This document shows positions 45,384 through 58,001 of a stretch of 60,000 nucleotides of DNA, in pieces. The translations under genes were made by a program, and so were the position numbers. The notes under the pieces were generated by a model, which saw only the letters and a program-made list of their open reading frames with translations, was not told where the DNA came from and made no database searches. Every line of letters begins with the position of its first letter. The stretch's first letter is position 1. Source of the DNA: Adiantum capillus-veneris (Eukaryota > Streptophyta > Polypodiopsida > Polypodiales > Pteridaceae); the NCBI GenBank assembly GCA_014529385.2, contig CM043950.1:74099935-74159934 (forward strand), read 5' to 3'.

Positions 45384-46462
45384 TGTCACAAGACCGGCAC
45401 CACGTGCGAATAGAAAAGAACAGACTAAACAGACTTTTTAGCACTTCAATAACAACTGAACTGAGAGAGAGAGAGAGAGAGATAGCACGCAACACGGAGT
45501 GGCAAAATTCCATCCCAGAGAGTATTGACCCCAAACCTTGGCGCCCCTTACAGTATTTCTTTCTATTGCATCAACACAGTACAAGCCGGTACTCCAGACT
45601 CTGCGCCTTCTCCAGGAAGCATGCCAGAGAATGAGCCGTAACCTCATATTTAAAGGCCCTTGTCCTGAAAGGAAGTAACAATGAAAATCCTTCAAAACTC
45701 AAAAGCTTGTGATCCAAAAGCAATGCCAAAAAGCTGCAAGTGCGTTTTGCGGAATTCGGTGAAACTGCCACGTCAGCAATCAGTGCAAAACGTGGAGCGT
45801 CCGTACAACTACCACGTCATCAATTTTGTGTGTGTGTGTTGCGCGTGTGAGTCCTGCTTTATTTTACTTTGTTTATGTCACCGGGCCCCCATTAGACGGG
45901 TCCCCATAAGTTGGTAGGACTTCTTCTGTTGCTTGTTCTTCTTAGGGGTTAGGCCCCTCGGCCAGGATCTGCAAGTTGGATCCATTCTTCAAGGCTTTGA
46001 CACGTCAGCAGTTTGTGACATCACCCATTCTTGAAAGAAAGTAATCGTCCGCAATTACAGCATATCTGCAAAACAACTCAAGTTAGCTCAAAAATTTTCC
46101 GAGGGACATTCTGAGGGACAATTTGTTTGAGTTTTTCTTTGTTAAGGAGCTGGCTTCTCCTTTCGGCTCTTTTGATCAAGGAGTTGTCTTGTCCTCTCAT
46201 TCAAATCAGAACTCTTGATATTCCGGCGTAGTAAAATTAGCCATCACACCCTAACCGCACATATATTCCATGGGTGTCTTGATGCACTAGCATTACATAC
46301 CCAAGTAATCTCCTCAAAATAGGAATATTCAGTGGTTGGCACATCAAAATGCAATACAAATGCTCACATATGCATGTTACAAGACACAACAGACAACGCC
46401 GTTGAGTACTCCCCCAGGAAAAACGGTCTGCGGTATGGAGCTACTCAATGACTACCTCGTCA
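45384..46462 (-). repeat. 3' LTR of element C
   Basis: The first 195 bp match the truncated 5' LTR at 48471-48663, including a GA microsatellite. A minus-strand TATA-like TTTAAATATG lies near 45650. The outer limit (46462) is chosen from a CA terminus next to a C-run, not by alignment. Confidence 0.6.
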
Positions 46463-46514
46463 CTCCCCCCACAAATAACCTAAAAGGGTCTGGGCCATAA
46501 GCTTAGAGGCTGTG

Positions 46515-46711
46515 CTCCCCAGACCGCAGTCTGCGTCGCTTGGAGTTTCAAGCATACAACCAAACGCTTCTCAGGCATCGGCCTCCGTCTTTTGGAGGTT
46601 TTCTAGCATACAACGGAACGCTCCCCAAACATCGGCCTGCACCATTCCGAGGTTTTCAAACATACAACGAGACGCTCCCCAGGCATCGGCGTGCGTTGTT
46701 CCGAGTTTCAG
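46515..46711. repeat. Minisatellite, about four 54-bp units
   Basis: Units begin ctcccc or cttctc at 46515, 46567, 46621 and 46675, and share ggcatcggcc, ggttttc and catacaac phrases. Frames through it give repeating peptides of no known meaning. Confidence 0.85.
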
Positions 46712-46904
46712 ACAATACCAAAATAGTATTTCTCACTTCTCCACCCGGGATTAAAATCATCAATCATTGAAACCAGTATTAAAACTAGAGTCAAACAATT
46801 CAAATTGACACCAAGACAGGTTTAAAATAGATACGTCCATTTCAAACAATACTTTCTCAAACAATGTTCAAAGGTAGGTCAATAGAAAACAACTAGAGAG
46901 ATCA

Positions 46905-47370
46905 TTCAGGGCTTTGTTTGAACAGCCGAACTTTGAGGACAACTGGATTGTCCTTCTGCATCACGGTGATGGTTCGGTTCCGAACCTGGAGAGTTGCATC
47001 ATTATTGTCGTGCTAGGGCATGCCAAAGAGAACGTTGCAATTACCCATCTTCATAATGTGGAAATCGGCTGTTCCATGATAATCTTTTATAGTCACTGAA
47101 AGAGTACCAATGAGCGGTACCACTTTCTAAGGTTTCCCTGTGGCTAGCTCTGCTTCAATTTCTCCACCCTCTGAATCATAATCAAAGTGCATCTGTTTCA
47201 AGAATTCTGGATGGATGAAGTTCTCCATAGCTCCGGGGTCAAAGAAAATAAGCACTTTCAAGCCGTTGACTTTTCCATAAGCTGTACATAATTCATTAAC
47301 ACTCTTGAGGTGTATATCATAAATATCACGTACTAGTCCAATAGCAAGTCTAGCCCTCTTGGCCGGAGGT
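46905..47370 (-). pseudogene. Aspartic protease of element C
   Basis: The minus strand reads AKRARLAIGLVRDIYDI, VNGLKVLIFFDPGAMENFI, FLKQMHFDYDSEGGEIEAE, DYHGTADFHIMKMGNCNVLF, GMP and VRNRTITVMQ. This is the layout of a gypsy retropepsin from active site to LGM and the RNRTI block. The active site reads D-P-G-A instead of D-[ST]-G-A and so is probably dead. Stops occur after ATGKP and GMP. No RT follows. Confidence 0.8.
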
Positions 47371-47479
47371 GGCCCCGGGGATCTGTTTGACGTGGGAGCA
47401 GAAGGTTACACTAAGGACGTGGAAACTCGCTCAAGACATGTATTGAACGTCATGTATTGAACGTATGCCGTGTTTGGAA

Positions 47480-48457
47480 ACATTCAAAGCATCAACCTTC
47501 TTGTAACAAGGCGTCTCATTGACGGTGTGTCAGACGAAGAAGTTGAGGTTGGTTTTCTGTGGTAAACTCCAACTTTCCCTTCATGAGCTTGTAGCCGATC
47601 GTAGCATGGTCCATAAGCTCTTGCATGGTAGAGACTTGCTTGGAGAGACAATATTCTTGTAATGGTGATGGTAGTCCAATGGTGTAGCACTCGCACTGGT
47701 CCTCCAAGAAAATGAATTTAAAGAAGGACACCGGAAGGTACTAGTCAAGAAACCTTTGGTTATAGTCGTCGATGGTTTTGGTTGCAAGCATTTTCAAGTT
47801 GCCCCACTCTACCAAAATTCGTACTTCAAACATTGAAGTCATGTAACTACGTGCAAAAACTGTCTTGAAAGCTTGCCAGGTCCTTGGAGCATGTGGTTGT
47901 GTCGCGATTGAACTCCACCATTGCATAGCATTATCTTTAAGAAATTCCTCTTCTCCAGAAATCTTGTATTCTTCTATATAGTTCCCTAAAGCATAGATAT
48001 TGTCGAATTACTGTAGGAACTGCAATGCTTTCTTGCAATATTTCACCCAGAAAAAAAAGTGAAAAATTTGCCGCCATCTTTGAAATCTTTGGATTCGTTT
48101 GGCACATACCCGAGTATGGATAATAAGGGTATCCATATGGGCTCCAACCATTGTAGCCTGGTGCTGGAGGTGGAGGCCATGGTGGTGGCAAAGGCGGTTG
48201 CACTGGATCAGGGCCAGATGGCGGCACCATTTCGTAAAAACTCCCAATCCATGAATTCCATGTCTTGGGTTCTTTATGGCTTATGCCCTGTAAGACAGAG
48301 CGATGAAGACACGAGCGGGCCCGATGCGCGATGAAGTAAGGGTGGGAGTGGCTAATAAGTCCGGGGTCGGGGCGCAAAGATACTTCAAGTAAAATTCCAA
48401 GAGATCTATCTGCTCTTGTGTAGGACCGGTATGCTTTCAAAAAAGCACACGCGTGAT
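47480..48457 (-). pseudogene. Gag of element C
   Basis: Just inside the primer site, frames give a proline-rich segment (PPLPPPWPPPPAPGYNGW) and a tyrosine-rich patch (SPYGYPYYPYSG). The Gag core follows: AMQWWSSIATQPHAPRTWQA, FARSYMTSMFEVRILVEW, KTIDDYNQRFLDL and VSTMQELMDHATIGYKLM. A partial knuckle, CFECFQTRH, lacks the last cysteine. Several frame breaks. No ATG can be chosen with confidence. Confidence 0.75.
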
Positions 48458-48469
48458 GCTCTGATACCA
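48458..48469 (-). other. Primer binding site, tRNA-iMet type (element C)
   Basis: TGGTATCAGAGC on the minus strand lies one base inside the truncated 5' LTR. Confidence 0.9.
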
Positions 48470-48663
48470 CTGTTAGAAGACGGGCACCACGTGCCAATAG
48501 AAAAGAACATACTGAGCAGACTTTAGCACTTCAATAACAACTGAACTGAGAGAGAGAGAGAGACGACACGCGACACGGAGTGGAAAAATTCCACCCCAAA
48601 GAGTACTGGCCCCAAACCTTGGCACTCCTTTCAGTATTTCTTTCTATTGAATTAACACAGTAT

Positions 48664-49275
48664 GTTAGGTGCAAACTTTGTGTCGCTTTCGGCACGGCCC
48701 AAAGAAGCAAGCATTGCATACCTTTATGAGGTTCAAGTACCGCACGACCCACACATCAGAGTGGGCCGACGAAGAGTCCTTCCAGGATTGCGGATGCTAT
48801 TGGCGATCTCCCTCAACGCCATACAGTTCGGTACCAGTCAAGGATTTAATATAGATGTGATCATGTGAAATTTCTTGTGATCACAATGTTTATTATCACA
48901 TTCACATAATCACAATTAACGTGATTATGTGATCATGTGAAATTTCTTGTGATCACAATGTTTATTATCACATTCACATAATCACAATTAACGTGATCAC
49001 AAAAAAGCCGATAAGTGGTGATGTGGAAAGCCACCAAGACCCTTCGAGGTATGTATAGGCCCACTGGGAAACTATAAGAACATTAAACAAATCTCACCAA
49101 GAAATAAAAAAAATCGTAGTGGGCTTACCAAAGTGGACAGCTTCTATAGGTTAAGGGAAAGTCAAGTGAATATTTAACGTGATCACGTATTTTGAAATTT
49201 GATCATTGAATGTTTTTTACGTGATCACGTTAATGAAATCCTTGGTACCAGTGCCTCGCTTTGAAAAGGAGGGGA
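48664..49275 (+). pseudogene. C-terminal tail of chromovirus H pol with chromodomain-like segment
   Basis: One frame reads GPKKQALHTFMRFKYRTTHT and SEWADEESFQDC, similar in layout to a chromodomain (YLVKWKG...W-x-x-EE-x-L). It then reads RSPSTPYSSVPV, is interrupted by a MITE, and resumes PRFEKEGMSGDTS after the MITE. The polypurine AAAAGGAGGGGA (49264-49275) follows at once and abuts an LTR start. Such a tail and terminal position fit the integrase C-terminus of a chromovirus. Protease, RT and the integrase core of H are missing between 45383 and 48664. The chromodomain call is tentative because the segment is short. Confidence 0.6.
48839..49244. mobile_element. hAT-type MITE with 8-bp target duplication
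   Basis: 406 bp bounded by inverted repeats CAAGGATTT...AAATCCTTG and by perfect 8-bp duplications gtaccagt (48831-48838 and 49245-49252). The 8-bp length points to the hAT superfamily. Inside, a 72-bp unit is repeated in tandem (48856-48927, 48928-48999), and GTGATCAC/GTGATCATG motifs recur, giving much self-complementarity. Non-coding. It disrupts the tail of H. Confidence 0.9.
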
Positions 49276-50340
49276 TGTCAGGTGACACATCCAATCCTGT
49301 GTGTTCGTGGACAAGCTAGAGCATCATCAGGGTTCAGTTCAGTCAAGTCAAGTCTAGAATAGGCAGTGATCTGGCACTTAGATTAGATGCATATCCTCCG
49401 GTTGCACATAACATGACCATCAGATTCCAGTCAGATCCCATCAATAGCATTTTTACAGTGCATAGACCTATTTTCCCTATTTTTGACATTTTTCGCTTAT
49501 TATTTTTTAGGTCACTTTTGTTGGAAACTAGGTAGGGCAATTTTGCTAAGTTTTTATAAATAAAAACCTAGCGCTAGCACTTTCTGGTAAAAGAGGCAAC
49601 ATGAGCACTCGCTCAACAGGCAACTTCTCAGTAGAACCCAAGAGGCCTAGCATTTTTTGCATGAACATGACAACCCTTGCGTTTTTCATCTACAAGACCA
49701 GCCTTGGAGATTTGTGCACAGCAGATCTGCCCAACGTCAACACGACACAACAGATCAGCCTAGCATTTTGCATTTGCAGGACATTCAACGACAACAAAAA
49801 AGAATTTTAGCCCTAGCGTGTTTGGTTTCCATCACAACCTCAGTGTTTTAGCACATCATCACGACGGAACATCAAGAACCACCAGGGTTTTTCAGTTTTC
49901 AGCCCTTGGACACCGCAGATCAAGTCTGAACCTTGCAGATCTCACCTTCCCACAGCATTTCCTCGCCGCACAGTCAGTTTTTTGCAAGGTTTACTGTTTT
50001 AGCCCGGAAAACGCAGATTTCAAAATCTGCGTTTTCAGCATGTCGTCGTCTTGTCGTTGCATCGTCGTCATTGACATCGTCGTCGACATAGAGTGAAAAT
50101 TCAGCAGATACAAGATTTGCTGATTTCAGGCCGCTCTCACCATATAGAGTGGGGCCTTCAAAGGAGGGTTTTACAACGGCTCTGGTGTCGTATTCTCTTG
50201 TCTATCTCTCAGTCTCATGCACTTCCATTCACAGTGTCCATTCACTTTGTTTGTGTCCATTGCACTCTCTCGCTAAAGGAACGGAAAGCTCTCCTTTTTG
50301 TAAGTAAAAGGAACCTTGAGCACAGTTGGGAGCACTCATC
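49276..50340 (+). repeat. Probable 3' LTR of chromovirus H
   Basis: Begins TGTCAGGTGACAC directly after the polypurine tract. TATAAATA occurs at 49555-49562. Small ORFs here are weak. No partner LTR is in the window, so the end (about 50340) is a guess. Confidence 0.5.
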
Positions 50341-50410
50341 TTGAGCAAAGTTCAAACATTTATTCCTAGCATTAGCTCGCATTAATTGCTAAAACCTCTC
50401 TCATAGCATT

Positions 50411-51180
50411 ATGGGAGAAAAAGGAATAAATAAATTCAATGGAGAAAGGTTTTATACTTGGCAAACAAACTTGTGAGGATATCTCATGAGAAAATAATTA
50501 TGGTTTGTCGTCAAACCACACACAACTACACCATCCATAGCTGACGGTACACTCACCAGATCATAGATTGCACAATTTCAAGCAAAATACGAACAAGCTC
50601 TAGAAATAATTATCACCTCATTACATGATAATTATGTGCACGTTACTGATGATTATGCCACGATAATTCAAGCATGGACAGTCCTAGAAGAAAAAATTGG
50701 TACAAAGCAAAAGAGGAGAAAAATTATCCTTCAAAAGAATCAAGGGGAGAACATTTCCAGCCTTGCCAATAGGTTATTAAACATCATCACTCAATTAACT
50801 TATATCGAGTGTCAAATCCCAGAAGAAGAAAGGTTAATGTGATTTAAAGCACTGTCCAAGAAATTTTGACAACATAGTCCTAGTGCTAGAACAAAAAGAA
50901 CCAACACCGACTTTGCAACATGTCATCAATACCTTGAATGAAGAAGAAAAGAAGCAAACAAAGAAGGCGTCAGCAAATAGATGAGTTTATGTTGCATCAT
51001 CATCTAGAACTACATCTTCATCAACTAGGATCAAGAATAAAAATTGTTACAAATGCGACAAATCGGGGTATTTCTCCAAGGATTGCTACAAGAACATTTG
51101 TAGTAACTGCGGCGTCAAAAGACACCACCATCAAAATGCCCAAGTAGCAACAGCAGTAGCAATAGAGGAAAGGGAAAAAA
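50411..51180 (+). pseudogene. copia-type gag remnant
   Basis: ATG at 50411 gives MGEKGINKFNGERFYTWQTN, then (after stops) YEQALEIIITSLHDNYVHV, TIIQAWTVLEEKIGTKQKR, NQGENISSLANRLLNIITQL and a knuckle CYKCDKSGYFSKDC. In the knuckle the histidine is replaced by tyrosine. This is the DUF4219/UBN2 type of copia Gag. No primer site is found upstream, and protease, RT and integrase do not follow; a short polypurine (ccaaggggagga) lies at 51439-51450. Confidence 0.75.
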
Positions 51181-52554
51181 TAACCTTACAAAGGACAAAG
51201 ACGAAGATTTAGATCAAGAGGAGGACAACTGTCTGCATCTCTATGTTGTCATCAATTACCTTCATGAATATACTGATGTAATGTAGATATGGATGGTCTT
51301 CCGTCTTATTTGTTTGAGGAGAGAATTATTTATTCTTTGTGACACCATGCCAAATAAGACCTACTTCTATTCTGGGTGACTACATTACCCAGTCTGTGTG
51401 GAATTTATTGTCGGTGTACGTTTCTTCAGTATATTCCAAATTCCAAGGGGAGGATTTTTGAGATTATGGCCTTTAGCCTACACCTTTCAACTTGTATGGG
51501 CATGAAATCTTGTACAGTCAACAGTCTAGTCACCCTATGAGCATGTTAAGACACGTGGCCTAGCTTACACGAGAGATGAGTCACCCAAGAGTCGGAATGA
51601 CCATCCAATCAACATGGATTTTCCACATTTTATGGAGCCACTCTTGAACTTTCGGGAGTTGCCCCTTGACCCTTGTGAAAATTGAATTGTGACCCTTGAG
51701 AGGTGCACCTAGCCATACTCTGCTACTACCTGAAGTAGCTCATTTTTACACACCAAAAAGTTAGTTCATTTTCTAATCAAGCTGTCATTTTGATTCTACT
51801 CTCTCTCCCTCTCTTAAATCACTAGTGTACTTATCAATTATGTCATTATCAATGCTAGTCTTGTTGATCCACCCTAAGTCAACACTACTTAAAATTAGTC
51901 AATCAACTAACATCACAACTTTAAGAAGCATAAATTTAACGACATATATTCCATATAGTAAATCATGCTCAGGTCTTCCACTAACAACAATTTGCATCTT
52001 GGTTTACAACACAGGAATAAGTTGGACTTTAAAACCTCTTGAAATATAGTTATAGAAAATGTTGGAAACTACCCTCCAAAACCACAAGATCCATATTATA
52101 CATTTTCATGCCCTATCTTGAGAACTGAGAATCAATCAAATTTCAATTTGATTCCCATAACACAATTACACTTGGTGACTAGGTGCACTTCATGAATCCC
52201 AGATTTGCATAGACTTCCAAATTTGTGTTCATAGACAAAAAGGTTTATATGCATGATAGCTGAAAAAGTCTCGCTTGCAAGTTATATGTAGATAATTGAA
52301 AGCCTTTTGCTAAACATCGAAGCCATTGCTTTTGGACCAACTTTTCATGCCTTTAGGGTGAGAGGTATTTCCACACTTAATAAAAAAAGTCAAGCACATA
52401 TGCAACATCCATTTAGATCTATGTATACAGGGTGAAAGGAACTACTTTGTGCATCATGGTAAATATTTTCTACCTCTTTTCTTGTATAAGTTACTTCCTC
52501 AACACGTCCATCAAAAATGGTGTCACAAAGAATCCAATAGATTATTAAAATCCT
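51181..52554. other. Unassigned sequence
   Basis: No gene or clear repeat is seen. It lies between two unrelated copia remnants and may hold their degraded 3' parts. The ORF at 51825-52049 has no recognisable features. Confidence 0.35.
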
Positions 52555-53919
52555 TTTGATAAACATCAAAGCACTACTCCAATAGACAGGAATACATAGC
52601 CAAAAGTGGATCTTCGACTATCCACACAATCCGCATGATTCCCATCTGTGTAACCCACAATGTATGCATCACTATTCCCAAAGCGTAAGCACTTGCTTAC
52701 CTTACCTTTCAGATATCTCACGATGTGCTTCATTCCTTTCGAGTGTTTATGCTAAGATTCTCCTTAGATATACTAACCACTCCCACTGCAAATGCAACTT
52801 TTGGTCTTATAGCTACATTGGCGTATATTAAACGACCAACAGCTAAAGAATATACCACCTTTTCCATTTCCACTTTCTCAGCATTATAATTGTGATCATC
52901 ATTCTTGCTAAGTTTTTTACATGCCTACATTGAGTTACTCAATGTAACCTCCCCCCCCCCCACATATTACAACATTGCAAGACTTTTGGATATACTTTTC
53001 CTGAGACAACTCTCGTATTCCATGCTTCTAGTCTCACTTGAGTCACATACCAAGAAAGTGTTCAGAGCTCCCAAGAAAGTGTTTACATCTCCCAAATATT
53101 TCATAGAAAATTGCATGTTACATAAATTCTTCAAGATGGAAATCTTGTCGTAAGACTTCTAGGTAATGAGCGTCTCATCGATATAAAGTATCAAGATGAT
53201 AAGTGAACCATCATGCGACTTACATGTATACAAGTAGCAATCTTCCTAGCTCCTTTCATCCCCTTGGGACTGCATGTACTTGTCAAACTTCATGTACCAC
53301 TACCTTGGGCCTTGTTTTCCACACAAGTCCTTAAACTGAGAGGACACAAATTCTCCCCCATTGTGAGTGCACAAGGGCCTTGAGTTTCATGAAACTCACT
53401 AGTTTTTTGCCATAGCTAGGAACTTTTGGAAGATGCTAAAGACTTTTCCTTTTCTTTTCAAGATATAGACCCACACCTTTTGAGTAGAGTCATCCATGAA
53501 AGTGAGGAAATATAACTCCCCTTACAATCTTATGCAACATAGGCCCACGTAGCTTACTGTGTACTAAATCTAGAGGATACCCTAACTTTCAATCTAATTG
53601 GGATGAGGCAAGCCCAATCTGTTTTACGTATATGCAATGCTCACACAAAGTAAAATCATAATAGTTTAACACACATATATAGCCGATTGTAATTGATTCA
53701 TTCCCTTCTAACCATATGACTAAGCCAACTATGCCACAACTCAATAGAAGGCAGCTTGGCTACATAGATAGAGTTCTCTTTCACAAAAGAGACATACAAG
53801 CAATATAATGACCTAGGGCCCAGGTCGTTGAGCGCGACCAAGTTACCTTTCTTTTATCATCCAAGAACCATTGAGAAACACTGATCATCAAGTTATCTTG
53901 ATGAAACCAAGCTCTTAGT

Positions 53920-53920
<1 letters not shown>
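52555..53920 (-). pseudogene. copia pol remnant (integrase start, RT and RNase H pieces)
   Basis: On the minus strand, from high to low coordinate: GAG-pre-integrase (LPSIELWHSWLSHMVRRE, about 53730); the integrase start (HFTLCEHCIY, PLDLVHSKLRGPMLH, about 53650-53520); RT (WYMKFDKYMQSQGDERS, SLIILILYIDETLIT with a damaged active site, MKYLGDVNTFLGALN, about 53300-53050); then VEMEKVVYSLAVGRLIYANV; and RNase H (MKHIVRYLKGKVSKCLRFG, YIVGYTDGNHADCVDSRRS, about 52730-52610). Much of integrase and the start of RT are deleted. A tRNA-iMet primer site of matching orientation lies at 56133 and may belong to it. Confidence 0.85.
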
Positions 53921-55600
<1,680 letters not shown>

Positions 55601-56132
55601 TGGCTACCCTTATATGCTATGTGTGTGTGTGTGTGTGTGGTACACACAGTCGCATCTGTGTGTGTATGCATGCACATAGACTCTTGCACTACCTTGGTAC
55701 TCTACATTTTCGTTTGCTATTGTGTAATGCTACATTACTCTAATTATGTGTGTTTTGATTTCCAACTATTGCGCTATAGAGAGCATCTCACACTAGCACT
55801 ATGCTAAGAGCTTCAACTTTTAGTGCTACAATATCTTCAAGACTATAGAAGTGCTCCATACAGAAATAAAAACCACTAGTGTTATTTATAATAATCTTCA
55901 ATGCTACCTTCTACCATTGTTATCCCTTTAATTAAAACTTGTGCTATATATTGTACCTTATCTATGGTCAATGTTGATAGCTTTAGAATTTTGCTAGTTC
56001 CCCTTCACTTCATTCTTCATAGTGATTGTTGACTATCAACCTCCTACTTAAGTTTCCTACTTCAAGGTTTGGAACATTGGTTTATTTCAAGGCTTCTACA
56101 TTGACTCCAAAAAATGAACATAAAAAAACCTT
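55601..56132. other. Unassigned AT-rich sequence
   Basis: A short TG microsatellite lies at 55620-55639. No coding similarity is seen on either strand, although gag of a minus-strand copia element might be expected just before the primer site at 56133. Confidence 0.4.
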
Positions 56133-56144
56133 GCTTTGATACCA
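56133..56144 (-). other. Primer binding site, tRNA-iMet type
   Basis: The minus strand reads TGGTATCAAAGC, one mismatch from the standard site. A TG (LTR end on the minus strand, tgtaagtgcatg) follows at 56147. It indicates the 5' end of a minus-strand copia element. Confidence 0.75.
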
Positions 56145-56146
56145 AC

Positions 56147-57073
56147 TGTAAGTGCATGTGCAATGCATGCAAAGTGCCAGTATGGGTGATGAAGGAGATA
56201 AGTGCACAAAGTGTTGGTGGAGCTCAATGTTGGAATTAAACCCTCACTACTCCTTATTGATCTATATTACCCAAGAACAAATAAGGTTAGTATGGTCAAT
56301 GTGACGGGTGTCCTACTAATTGGTCTAAACCCTAACAAAGCAAGGGGATTTCTATGCTCATTTCATGGCACCACACTCACCTATCATCATATGGAAATAT
56401 GAGAACATGAAGAAACTCCCTAGCATGGTAGTATATGGAAGACTAGATGGTGTTAATCCCTTGGGAATGAGATCTACCACATGGAGGACATGGCTAGTGG
56501 TGTTGATCAACTACAATATCCCACTATGGATGGCAATCATATAGGTGTTTGTGTTGCTTTTTCTTTTAATACCAGGTCCCCACAAAGAGAAAAGAGTGGA
56601 TGTGTATCTTGAACCTCCAATAGAGGAACTTAAGATGCTATGGTATGCGATCCAAATTCATGAATTGTTTGCAAATGTTGGGAGATGGGATGTGTAGATC
56701 CATGGGATTCTGATGTGGATTATGCATGATTATCTAGGCTATTCACAATGTGCTTGTGCGTTTTGGCAAGTTCTTCAAATATATTTTCCTAGTATATGCT
56801 TTCAAGCTCTCAATTGTTTTTTCTGCCTCATTTTTTTTTCTATCACTTGATATATTTGTATTCTTTTTCTTACCAGCTTGAAAACTTTCCCAGTTATCAT
56901 GCATCTCCAAAGTAAGGCCCCTCACTTGTGGAAAACATCTTGGAGCACCTCAAGAGCATACTCTATAAAACCCATCACCGCTCTTTTCTCACATCACAAC
57001 CTCACTTCATCCACCTTTGACTGGAGCCTCCCACACCCAATGAGGGTGGCCCCTAGGATGAAAGGGTACTCCG
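56147..57073. other. Probable LTR of a minus-strand copia element and unassigned sequence
   Basis: LTR-like from 56147, but the other boundary and a second LTR cannot be found. ORFs at 56202-56402 and 56878-57090 are not recognised. Confidence 0.35.
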
Positions 57074-57981
57074 TGTTAGCAGCAAGCTAATTCGGATAAC
57101 ATTTTTTGGAGCTTTTATTGTAAAAACACTTATTATTTTGATAAATCGGGAATGTTGTAACTCGTACTTTCCAGATAGAAAATGTAATTAATGAGACGAG
57201 GCTACAAGCTTCCAGATTGTATTAACCTATCTTTAGTTAGAGCTCCCAAATTATTAGTTTTGACCATAGAGCCTTGGCTAAGGTATAAAAGCCAATTTTT
57301 GCAAGTATTTTGTAAGTTTTTGGATAATAGAACACAGCGTGAGCTAACGATGCTCACTTCATTCCTTCTCGTGCTTCCTACTCCCTTCCGGTTGTCACAT
57401 TGCAGTGCCGTCTGTTGCATTGCAACCACAGGTAAGAGCTCTATGCGTTGACGTAAGCATTTCATGGTAATCCATAGCTTTTTTCCTCGCCGATGCGCAG
57501 CTTAATTTCATCATAAGTAGAATTTAAGATAAAAAATCATAGAATAAGTATAGGCGGAGTATTGGGGCATCATTGCTAAGCATTTATATGTATTCTGGGT
57601 CGAAAACGAATTGGTCAAAAACTCACTGTGTTGTTAATAATCGTGATTTTTGCACTTGACCTAAAGTGAGATTTGAGGCCATAATCTTGTGTGCTAAGGT
57701 CTTATAAACATGTCCTAGAAGTTTCATAATGATTGGATGTCGTTTGATGTTGTAACGGTTATGATTTGTTTGCCAATTAGCGACTAGCTTTTGGTGATTT
57801 TAGTCATTTGAGTGTAGCTTGAGTTAGATGCGAGTTGTCTATTGTTTTCCAAGAGATTGAAAACCTCTTTTAGCCTCTATGCACTAGTTGAGTCAGCTTT
57901 GTCCCATGCATCGACAATTATATTCGTGGTTCTCGCTATGTCTGCAATAAAATAGGAGTGAGGTTAGACACCCGTACCACA
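57074..57981 (+). repeat. 5' LTR of gypsy element III (start uncertain)
   Basis: The end (CCGTACCACA) is fixed by the primer site. The start may be TGTTAGCAG at 57074 or a later TG. TATAAAA occurs at 57284-57290. A half-copy of the leader palindrome (taataatcgtgattttt) lies at 57635-57651. The 3' LTR is outside the window. Confidence 0.7.
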
Positions 57982-57983
57982 TT

Positions 57984-58001
57984 TGGGGCCGTTGTCGGGG
58001 C
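57984..58001 (+). other. Primer binding site, tRNA-Asp type, degenerate (element III)
   Basis: TGGGGCCGTTGTCGGGGC differs from the tRNA-Asp site at a few bases and starts 3 bp after the LTR. Confidence 0.8.

Larger units (their letters stand above)
45384..48663 (-). mobile_element. Non-autonomous gag-protease LTR element C
   Basis: Minus-strand element. The 3' LTR is at 45384-46462, a CT-rich stretch (polypurine on the minus strand) follows at 46463-46470, protease is at 46905-47370, gag at 47480-48457, a tRNA-iMet primer site at 48458, and a 5' LTR truncated to 193 bp at 48471-48663. RT and integrase are absent, with only a minisatellite between protease and LTR. The 5' LTR ends where the C-terminal tail of H pol begins, so one deletion probably removed part of this LTR and most of H pol. 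Confidence 0.78.

Noticed and set aside
45038-45634. 198-codon ORF as one gene
   Set aside because: It is a chance fusion of element B LTR, H gag fragment 3 and element C LTR.
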